Assembly (NCBI GenBank): GCA_018262795.1
Contig: JADFDM010000004.1
Span: forward strand, 123,155 to 187,154
DNA from: Sphingobacteriales bacterium
GTDB lineage: Bacteria; Bacteroidota; Bacteroidia; Chitinophagales; LD1
DNA: 64,000 nucleotides
Direction of reading: 5' to 3'
The notes beneath the pieces are model-generated. The model had not been told where the DNA came from, did no database searches, and saw nothing but the letters and a program-made list of their open reading frames with translations. Numbering within the stretch: position 1 is the stretch's first letter; each line of letters begins with the position of its first letter. A program made the translations under genes and the position numbers. Shown piece by piece: positions 49,868 through 57,894 of this stretch.

Positions 49868-51124
49868 TTAATGACTGAAATCATTATAAGTATCGAAGTA
49901 ATCACTATAACTTGTATCATCATAATCAGAGTATTCATATTCTGATTCCGATAAATTACTTTTAGAGTCAATCGCCTCCATCAATTGTTTTAACTCAGTA
50001 TGTTTTTCCTTAAAATAATTGTATTTCATTTTGGTTGGCAAGCATTCAACATTAGCATTTGATTTTGATCTAACGATAAATGCTTGGCAGCCGAAATTGC
50101 AAATTTTAGAAGCAGAACACCCTCCACAATCAAACCAACTTGTCGGAACAAGATTTTGAAACCTATCTACCGAACTTGTAAAATTTTCTTCTTGAATATT
50201 TTCTTGAATATGTCCAAGAAAATATTGTTTGTCATTCCAGTTAAAACGGCCACAAGGCAGTATTTCTCCCTCATGACTAATTCCTAAAACTCTTTTACCT
50301 GCACCGCAAATTTTACTACCACACAATTCACTTCCATGATGTGCTTGCGCGGAGTCATCCCTAAAGTATTTTTTAATCTCCCTAACTAGGTTTTGCTCAA
50401 CTACCCGACTTGCTTTCGTTTCAATTAGATAGTCAATTATGGTCTTATGGGCTTCAAATACCATTTCGGGATTCATATCTTTTAGCCGTTGTCCATTCCC
50501 AACAGAATATACGGTATTTGCTTTGAAGGCTTTCACTTTTAACTCATGTTCTAGCCAGTGAAGAATTTGGTTAAAGTAGTTAAAGTTGGACTGGTTTATA
50601 GTCAAGAGAACACTAGGATTAAGTCCCATTTCTTTAGCCTTAATAAATGTTCTATTTGCCTTTTCAGCATTCTCGCGCAATGAGGATTTTATTGAAGATG
50701 GCCCATCCAAACTTGCACATAAATGAATGCCTAAGTCGTTGAATAATGCTAGTTTCTTTTCAGATATATTGACAAAATTCGATTGCAACCCAAAAACCGC
50801 CTTTTTGCCGTAATAGGATGCCCTCTCATTAGCGAACGAGACAGCATTTTTATACCAATCCATCTCCAATATAGTTGGTTCCCCTCCGTGAAAAATAAAC
50901 TGTACTCTTTTACTTAATGTTGAGCATAATGTTTTTTCTACGATCTGTTCAAATATTGTCTTATCCATTCGTCCGCCGTGTTTCGAAATGTTCTCATAAC
51001 AATAAGAGCAGTCAATGTTGCATACGTTCGTTACTTTAATAATAAGAGCTGAAACATTAATAAACCTGAAATCATTAGCCTCTCTTGTAACTTCTCGGAA
51101 ATTTTTAATTGTTGTCATGTTCAT
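49868..51124 (-). CDS. Radical SAM/SPASM-domain peptide maturase-like enzyme with C-terminal Y-x-D repeat tail
   Basis: CNIDCSYC (CX3CX2C); SPASM cysteines CGAGKRVLGISHEGEILPCGRF...CGGCSASKICNFGC...C (includes CX2CX5CX3C); tail EYEYSDYDDTSYSDYFDTYNDFSH. Start set at ATG 51124, 5 nt after the upstream stop. Confidence 0.9.
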   Translation of the reverse strand: MNMTTIKNFREVTREANDFRFINVSALIIKVTNVCNIDCSYCYENISKHGGRMDKTIFEQIVEKTLCSTLSKRVQFIFHGGEPTILEMDWYKNAVSFANERASYYGKKAVFGLQSNFVNISEKKLALFNDLGIHLCASLDGPSSIKSSLRENAEKANRTFIKAKEMGLNPSVLLTINQSNFNYFNQILHWLEHELKVKAFKANTVYSVGNGQRLKDMNPEMVFEAHKTIIDYLIETKASRVVEQNLVREIKKYFRDDSAQAHHGSELCGSKICGAGKRVLGISHEGEILPCGRFNWNDKQYFLGHIQENIQEENFTSSVDRFQNLVPTSWFDCGGCSASKICNFGCQAFIVRSKSNANVECLPTKMKYNYFKEKHTELKQLMEAIDSKSNLSESEYEYSDYDDTSYSDYFDTYNDFSH

Positions 51125-51129
51125 GAATT

Positions 51130-51864
51130 TTAATTTTCCCAAAAGGGACTATTAGGCACAATGGTATTTTCGATATTCAAAATTTTAAATGCAATGGTCG
51201 TTTGGACGCTATTATCCAAAAGAGGAGACTCTTCTACTTTATCCTTAAGCAATTTGTATCTACTTTCTATTTCGTTGATTTTTTTTATTGCATTTATCTG
51301 GTCTTCGATTTTTAGTTTATAGAAATGGATAAATTTTATTCTAAGGAAATTTTTAAATGATTTTTCGTCTGATTTAAACAAATAAATCTGTCGAGAGGCA
51401 AAGTCAAGAGTTTCTAAAACGTAACAAATATCCTTTTGAAATAATCTTCCTTCATTTAGTAAGGTGTTATTGAGATTCATCTTTGTTGCAACGAAGGCAT
51501 CTATAGCTTTATATCCACTGGCTCCGTTAAAATTCAGTTTTTCAACATCATTTATTACCTTTTCGATTAACCCTTCTATCTGCTCATAAAGCTTTAAAAC
51601 GTTATTTCTCTCTATATCTTTTTGCAAATAACCATTTGCTTTAATTTGTTCTTTAAAAGAATAAAACACCAAAATAGCCCCAAGCAGATTTACAAAAGGC
51701 GCTGTAATACCTCCTATAGTATCACCTATCTCTCCCTTTCCAGAGAAATCGCACCATTCCCATAATGCGGGTCTGGTCAGAACAAACGGGCCAACAAACG
51801 TCAGCAAAAGTCCTACAACAAGTAGTAAGTTAGGGCTGAGTATATATTCTCTTTTATTTCCCAT
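51130..51864 (-). CDS. Two-TM membrane protein, possibly related to putative phage abortive infection (AbiC-like) proteins
   Basis: LLLVVGLLLTFVGPFVL and FVNLLGAILVFYSFKEQIKAN TM segments followed by a helical cytoplasmic domain; GEIGDTIGGITAPFVNLLGAILVFYSF layout. Confidence 0.55.
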   Translation of the reverse strand: MGNKREYILSPNLLLVVGLLLTFVGPFVLTRPALWEWCDFSGKGEIGDTIGGITAPFVNLLGAILVFYSFKEQIKANGYLQKDIERNNVLKLYEQIEGLIEKVINDVEKLNFNGASGYKAIDAFVATKMNLNNTLLNEGRLFQKDICYVLETLDFASRQIYLFKSDEKSFKNFLRIKFIHFYKLKIEDQINAIKKINEIESRYKLLKDKVEESPLLDNSVQTTIAFKILNIENTIVPNSPFWEN

Positions 51865-51901
51865 CTGTTTTGATTGGATTTGAATATTGTGTCAACTGAA
51901 A

Positions 51902-54670
51902 TTATGTTTCTTCCTCAAAGTTCAACCCTAACTGTTTAGCCGACTCTTTTGCCACTTTATACTCCTGACTCGATTCAGTAATTGGTTTTGATGCTGTCGA
52001 TTTCCCTTTGATACGGATTTCAATTTCTATGTTGTTTTGTGAAAGAGGCATGATGAAACCCGAAAACAAATTCGTGTATTGCTCTAAAGGAACCTTGCCA
52101 GAGATGGTAATTGATTTGATTTTTTTCGCTGAATTGTTGTCATCCTTTGTATCCGTTGTCGTATTGTTCCCAGAATCATTCCAAGTTGCAGGAGGAGTGT
52201 CAATATCCGGTGTATCATTTCCTGCTGTTGAAGTTTGTTGTGGCTGCGGTTTTAAGCTTTTATCAATAAGCCAATAAGTAGTGTCGTTTATATCGAAGAA
52301 GGAAACACTTTCCTGTAAGAAGTATTTTGTAAAGTTTTTACCATCACCGGTTGCAATGCAGTACTCTCCGTTGAAACAATACTTCAAAATACTTTTCTCA
52401 ACTGCCTCCGTTCCTGTTATCATCGGCTTATCATCAAAGCGAATGAATGCTTCGTAAATGTCGTTTGCGCGAATGGGTTGTTCAACTGTTGGAAAAAGAT
52501 TGTTGCTTTTCAAAGTCCCCAATCCTACTGATTCCAGGAGCCATTCTTCTTCTTTAAGTGCAGCAATAATGTTGTTGTTGATTTGGCTTTCTAAGTTGTC
52601 TTTGAATTGTTTAATCACTAGCTTCTCCATTCCGTTTTTTACAGAATACTTTAGTATGATTGAGTAAGCGGAAACCAATGAAATATCTGCTTGCTTATTG
52701 TGGTCGTCTATTTTTCTTCTGATTTCCTCTTTCTGCTCTTTCTCTAACTGCGAATTGTATTCGGAACTGATTTTCTGACAAGCCAAATAATTTCTCAAAT
52801 CATCCTGCAATTTGCCGAAACCATTTTCAGAACAACCGAGAAACAACATGGTGTTGCGATAAATTCTTTCGCTGTTACCTTTTTTGGTTGCTAATTTTTC
52901 AATCAGGTTTTTTGTGCTACCGGATATTTCATTGGGATTGGCTAAGTATTTAGGACTTAGAATTACAAGTGTAGGTCTCTTTTGTTCCGGTATATCTTCC
53001 GATGGATTCACGAGTGTATTAAACAATTGAACCAATCTTGTTTTCTCTGAAATTCGTTTTAGAATTTCCGCAATGATGTCGTTTGATTTAATGTCGCCCT
53101 TGCCCTGATTGATTAAGATGTTGATGTTTGGAGTAGTATCAAACCAAAATCTTTTTTGTCCTGTGGAGTTATAATACAAATAATGTGCATTGGTCTGCAT
53201 CCTGTCAAGAGCACCGTTTATGTCGTTATGGTTGAAACCTTCGGGTTTTACCATGCAGAGTTTTATTTCATCTATACCCACCCCCTTGTTTTGACCCTTT
53301 GAACCGAAGGTTCCCATAAGGATTGTTGCTGCTGCTCCTTGTGAGATGTTGTGGGCACCAAGACCTTTTACTTCATTATCAATTTTGAAAGCATTAGATG
53401 AAGTGCCCGAAATATCTGCATTAATAACAGCATCCCAACTCGGACCATTTAAGATAGTAATTTGACTTGTGAGTGATTCAAGATTTGAAAGAGTTACATC
53501 GGATGTATGAATTAGGAACTGGCTACCGGTTAGAGATGTTTGCCTTTTCCATAGATCAGAAATTATAGACGCTAAAATTCTAAGCACCCCTCTTGTCCGT
53601 TGAAAATACGGATTGCTTGCCCAACGTAAGCGGAACATATCAATCAATTCAGGATGGAAAGGGTATGATTTTTTTAATCGTTCCTTGTAATCAGTTTTTA
53701 ATGCATAAGCTGGAATCTCGGTAAGCATTGACTGATACATGATAGCATAGGCACTAATTACCTTCTCTATTTCCCTTTCATCTCCCAAATCTTCAAACAA
53801 CCTTCTACGCACTACTTCAAAAATTTCATCATCCTCTACAGGCTTCATATTTGCACCTACTCTTGTAATTCTGTTTTCAAGTGCTGTAAGAATTTGAGAG
53901 GAAACCGGTGAAGCAGCCAATTCCTGAGCACTTGCCGGAAGAGTTGCAATCAATACGCATTGGTCTGTTTCGGAAACTGCTTCGGTGAGTTCCTGCATGA
54001 AACTGACCGTTTGGTCGCTGAGGTTTGACGCTTCTACTTTTACTGCCGATGCACTTACACAGTAATCAGCCAACTCGTCAATGAGTATTAAAGCTGGTTT
54101 GCATTTCTCTAATACTTTTTTGAAAAGCCCTTTGGGCGCAATTCGTTTTTCATCGTTTACCCTAATGATTTCATAGGCTTCTTTCCCTCCTAACTGGTAA
54201 GCTAATTCCCCCCATATAGTTTGAATAGTAATGCCATTTACTTTTCTGCCTTGGGCAGGATCGTTGGTAGTGTTAGTGAAAACGGCAATGTGTGCGGTAT
54301 CAAATTTAGGCGCACCGGTGAACGCAATTAATTCTTTTGTGTTTTCGCTTTTAGTTGCTGTTTTGCCCCACTTCGCCAAATGATAAAGTGATATTAAGGT
54401 GTGTGTTTTACCACCACCAAAACCAGTTTGTAAAGAAATTACCCTATTGTCTGCATCTTGCCCTCCGTTTAAGCCATGAACTACTCTTTTGGCAATATTT
54501 TTTAGGGCAGCGGTAAAAAATGTTTTCTGAAAAAACATTTCGGGGCTAGTGTAAATTTCTCTCCCCTTACCGGATGCAACTTCAGCAAGGTTGGCGGCAA
54601 AAACCGATTCATCCAAGTGTCCATCCTGAATATCTTTGTGGGGCTTTACGTTTTTAAACCAGGGTTTCAT
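51902..54670 (-). CDS. DUF499-family ATPase (anti-phage-associated type)
   Basis: Walker A LQTGFGGGKTHTLISLYHLAK; Walker B ALILIDELADYC; N-terminal PHKDIQDGHLDESVFAANLAEV typical of DUF499. Confidence 0.88.
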   Translation of the reverse strand: MKPWFKNVKPHKDIQDGHLDESVFAANLAEVASGKGREIYTSPEMFFQKTFFTAALKNIAKRVVHGLNGGQDADNRVISLQTGFGGGKTHTLISLYHLAKWGKTATKSENTKELIAFTGAPKFDTAHIAVFTNTTNDPAQGRKVNGITIQTIWGELAYQLGGKEAYEIIRVNDEKRIAPKGLFKKVLEKCKPALILIDELADYCVSASAVKVEASNLSDQTVSFMQELTEAVSETDQCVLIATLPASAQELAASPVSSQILTALENRITRVGANMKPVEDDEIFEVVRRRLFEDLGDEREIEKVISAYAIMYQSMLTEIPAYALKTDYKERLKKSYPFHPELIDMFRLRWASNPYFQRTRGVLRILASIISDLWKRQTSLTGSQFLIHTSDVTLSNLESLTSQITILNGPSWDAVINADISGTSSNAFKIDNEVKGLGAHNISQGAAATILMGTFGSKGQNKGVGIDEIKLCMVKPEGFNHNDINGALDRMQTNAHYLYYNSTGQKRFWFDTTPNINILINQGKGDIKSNDIIAEILKRISEKTRLVQLFNTLVNPSEDIPEQKRPTLVILSPKYLANPNEISGSTKNLIEKLATKKGNSERIYRNTMLFLGCSENGFGKLQDDLRNYLACQKISSEYNSQLEKEQKEEIRRKIDDHNKQADISLVSAYSIILKYSVKNGMEKLVIKQFKDNLESQINNNIIAALKEEEWLLESVGLGTLKSNNLFPTVEQPIRANDIYEAFIRFDDKPMITGTEAVEKSILKYCFNGEYCIATGDGKNFTKYFLQESVSFFDINDTTYWLIDKSLKPQPQQTSTAGNDTPDIDTPPATWNDSGNNTTTDTKDDNNSAKKIKSITISGKVPLEQYTNLFSGFIMPLSQNNIEIEIRIKGKSTASKPITESSQEYKVAKESAKQLGLNFEEET

Positions 54671-55617
54671 TAGTTAAATTTTTTAGTTGGAAGATGCCCA
54701 CCAATGTAACCTACAATGTATCTGTTGTTCTCTGGTAGCGGCATCGGATATAGGTAAATTCTTACATCTCCAAGTTTAGAGTGAAGAGAAAAAGTTCTTC
54801 GTACTTGATCGGGACATGTAAAAGTGCGTTCGTCACCATACATTGACATTGTAGTTTCTCCATCATTACTTACATCGCCAGGAATAGAACCAATTTCAGC
54901 TTCACCCCGATTCACTAAATTTAAATGCTGGTTTAATTGCATTAAATACCTCATGGCTTTTTTAAAGCTTGGGTTATTAACTGAGCCGAATAATTGAACT
55001 TGTTCGTTTACTTCATTAGCAAAATCCAACCATTGAAATACCATCGCGCGATTTGCCCAAAATGCATTAAAATCCTCTAACTCCTTTGCCGCAGTAGCTT
55101 GCTTTCTTCCAAATTCCTCTTGTATCCAATTCGAGTATTCTAACTCTTCTTCATTCTTCACACAGTGTTTAACTGTTACCTCTTCAATTACAACATCTGA
55201 ATCAGCATCCGGTAAATACTCTCTTGTAAGTCTATACTCGTTTTCTATCCAAACGCTGTTAGTTGAAAAACTTACAGAAACCAAATCATTCTCAAATGCA
55301 TAACCAAATCCTACTACATCTGTGTTAGCATGTTTAAAGTAAGGGTTATCTGCAATTAAAGGTTGCTGAGCTATATACCCCAAATATCTTTGACGAGTTG
55401 GATTTTCAAGAGTTTGAAGCCAATCCTTAATACAAAAAAATTGGTCGGATATAGAATTAGTGTTTATGTCGGTTGACGACCTGATTCTTACCGGAGCAAT
55501 TTTCAATTCAGTAATTGAATCAATCAACTGAAAAAAACTTTCAAACACACTTACCGCATGCCCCTTTGATGCAGCACGTTCGTAAAAACTTAATTCATTG
55601 AAGCCAACTTCTATCAT
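54670..55617 (-). CDS. Protein of unknown function in defence operon
   Basis: About 315 aa from MIEVGFNELSF; contiguous with both neighbours; no family recognised. Confidence 0.65.
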   Translation of the reverse strand: MIEVGFNELSFYERAASKGHAVSVFESFFQLIDSITELKIAPVRIRSSTDINTNSISDQFFCIKDWLQTLENPTRQRYLGYIAQQPLIADNPYFKHANTDVVGFGYAFENDLVSVSFSTNSVWIENEYRLTREYLPDADSDVVIEEVTVKHCVKNEEELEYSNWIQEEFGRKQATAAKELEDFNAFWANRAMVFQWLDFANEVNEQVQLFGSVNNPSFKKAMRYLMQLNQHLNLVNRGEAEIGSIPGDVSNDGETTMSMYGDERTFTCPDQVRRTFSLHSKLGDVRIYLYPMPLPENNRYIVGYIGGHLPTKKFN

Positions 55618-55622
55618 CGTTA

Positions 55623-56759
55623 TTATAATAGTTCCATCATTGAATATTCCCAAGAATCGAAGAAGTCTTTTGGCCAATTTTCAATTTTCCCTTTATTAGT
55701 AATCACAGGATATTCGATTACATGCTTTTGTTTGTCGTCTTCGGGTTTTGTTTTAAAAAATAATAGCCTAACTTGTTCAGGAGTAATTAGCTCTCGTTTT
55801 GCGGCAATTCTTACTCCGTTTAAAATATGGTCTGAATGAGTTTCAACTATAATTTGGACACCATTGGCTGCAGCTCTTGCTAATAATATTCCTAATTCGA
55901 CCTGGCCTTTCGGATGGATATGAGCTTCGGGGTTTTCCAACAACAATATTGTTCCAGGCTCAGATGCCAATACTGCAAGAATTAGAGGAAAAACGTAGGT
56001 CAATCCAAACCCAACGTTGTTTGCTCGATATGCTCCCGGATTATCCTTAGATACCAAAAATTCAAACTGAAGAGTAATGGTTCCCGCTTCGGGTTGGTCT
56101 TTGATTCGAGCTTGCGCCCCAGGTCTTATAACACTCAACCATTGGTTTACTTGAGAATAAAGAGATGGGTTAGGATCTGCCTCATTCCCATTTGCATCCC
56201 GATTTGTATATTTTAAATTTTCAATCGGAATCTTCTTTTCACGATATACGCTAAAGTAGTTGGCGGCAAATTCACCACGAACACCTAGTTGATTCTGATG
56301 CATTACTTTAGTGGAGGACGTTTCGTAATAAGGACGTGGGCCAATTCGCTCAGCACTTAAATAGTGAAAGTTGCTAGTAAACAATGGGACTTTACTTAAG
56401 TCCGTGCCCATATTAGTATTGGCAATTTCAATGAGTGAATCGAGATTATCATCTGCCCTCCATACCCAGCCTAATGTAACACCTGGATTGTACGTAAACG
56501 TTATACCTATTTCCTTCTTCTTAAAATAGCGATACAATATATCGTTACTATTACCAATTTGTGTGTAATCACCATTTAAGCCTAATCTATGATTCAGGTG
56601 AAGAAGGCCATTCTCAAAATTTTGCCTCAACAATAACAGCGACTGAATTACCGAGGATTTACCCATGCCATTAAGACCGGTAAGTAGATTCAGGTTTGAT
56701 AAATGAATGGGTTCATCTTCAAAGCATTTGAAGTTTTGAAGTCGCAACGTTTTAATCAT
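55623..56759 (-). CDS. OLD/DUF3696-like AAA (ABC-type) ATPase
   Basis: LTGLNGMGKSSVIQSLLLLRQ, LSAERIGPRPYY, TILLLENPEAHIHPKGQVELG, VETHSDHILNGVRIA. Confidence 0.88.
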   Translation of the reverse strand: MIKTLRLQNFKCFEDEPIHLSNLNLLTGLNGMGKSSVIQSLLLLRQNFENGLLHLNHRLGLNGDYTQIGNSNDILYRYFKKKEIGITFTYNPGVTLGWVWRADDNLDSLIEIANTNMGTDLSKVPLFTSNFHYLSAERIGPRPYYETSSTKVMHQNQLGVRGEFAANYFSVYREKKIPIENLKYTNRDANGNEADPNPSLYSQVNQWLSVIRPGAQARIKDQPEAGTITLQFEFLVSKDNPGAYRANNVGFGLTYVFPLILAVLASEPGTILLLENPEAHIHPKGQVELGILLARAAANGVQIIVETHSDHILNGVRIAAKRELITPEQVRLLFFKTKPEDDKQKHVIEYPVITNKGKIENWPKDFFDSWEYSMMELL

Positions 56760-57894
56760 TGATAATTTCTTTTAAGAGATTCCTGATTTTATCGTGTCTT
56801 CTATTCACAGAAAGTGTGTCGCCCGTGCCGGAGGAGATAGAACGCAAAAAATCCGCATCTTTATTTGATAAATACATTAAACCTTGGTCAATTCGCCTCG
56901 CGTTGGCTATTAATTTCTTATGGTCGTTTTCACTTATAAGAGCTAAAGCAACGGAAATGCACTCAAATAAAGCTTTATTCACAGGCCTTCTTCTCTCTCC
57001 ATCCTCGTATTTTTTTCTAAAAGCGTATTTGCCAAAAACCTGATTAGCCGTAACCATGGCCCTTTTAAATCGAGTTTTAATATCAGCGATTTCAGCAGGA
57101 GTTTTAGAATTTACTTTAGCCATCCCCCTATTCAGAAAAGAATCAAGGTCTGGCTCATAATTTTCCTTATCAAGATAAAAAGAAAGGAACCGAGTTGTGT
57201 AATCACGGTCTTCCATGCGATCACTCGGAACATAACCTCCCATAGCTGTTATAAACTCCGGCATACGTGCTAGCTCTGCCACCAATTTTGCAGGTTCACC
57301 TTGGTTTAATGCGTGGCGAATTTCTTGAGGGGTAAGAACAAGACCACCTGTATTAATGCGTTTGAAAATATTGAATTTAGCCTCATAAGGAGTCCCCGGA
57401 TTAATAATATAAGCCGTCACATGGGTTTCTTCGACTCTTGATTTAAGATACTCAGGAAAATCATCCCATCCGAAGCCCTCGTAGTTTTTCAAGTATTCCA
57501 AACCCACTAACTTGAAATTCTTTTCAATAATAAAATTCTTCAAGGTGCTAACTCTTTGCAGTCCATCTACAATTAACCAAATATCCTCTGTTGCATCAAA
57601 ATAAAAAGCAGGCAATGGGATTCGAACAAGTAAAGATTCTATCAAACGACTTTGGGCAACTATGCTCCACAAATTTGCCTTACGCTGAAATTCCGTATCC
57701 ATTTTGATCCGCATGGGATCGCTTTGCAATCTTTTAATAATTGATTGAATAGTTAACGGTTGTGGTCTAATGTCAATTTTGGTTGGATCAAATGGATGTT
57801 TAATAGATGTTTCGCCAGTCTTTTCCGTTTCCGCGAAAGGAACTTGGTCTAAAGCTTCATCGTCCGCTTTCCGTAAATTTTCTATCTCTCCCAT
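56752..57894 (-). CDS. DUF262 (GmrSD N-terminal, ParB-like) domain protein
   Basis: WLIVDGLQRVSTLKNFI (DGxQR), FKRINTGGLVLTPQEIRHAL. Confidence 0.9.
   Translation of the reverse strand: MGEIENLRKADDEALDQVPFAETEKTGETSIKHPFDPTKIDIRPQPLTIQSIIKRLQSDPMRIKMDTEFQRKANLWSIVAQSRLIESLLVRIPLPAFYFDATEDIWLIVDGLQRVSTLKNFIIEKNFKLVGLEYLKNYEGFGWDDFPEYLKSRVEETHVTAYIINPGTPYEAKFNIFKRINTGGLVLTPQEIRHALNQGEPAKLVAELARMPEFITAMGGYVPSDRMEDRDYTTRFLSFYLDKENYEPDLDSFLNRGMAKVNSKTPAEIADIKTRFKRAMVTANQVFGKYAFRKKYEDGERRRPVNKALFECISVALALISENDHKKLIANARRIDQGLMYLSNKDADFLRSISSGTGDTLSVNRRHDKIRNLLKEIIND

Noticed and set aside
41402-49868. CRISPR array or retron-like repeat structure
   Set aside because: No regularly spaced direct repeats and no reverse transcriptase or Cas-like ORF seen in the window.
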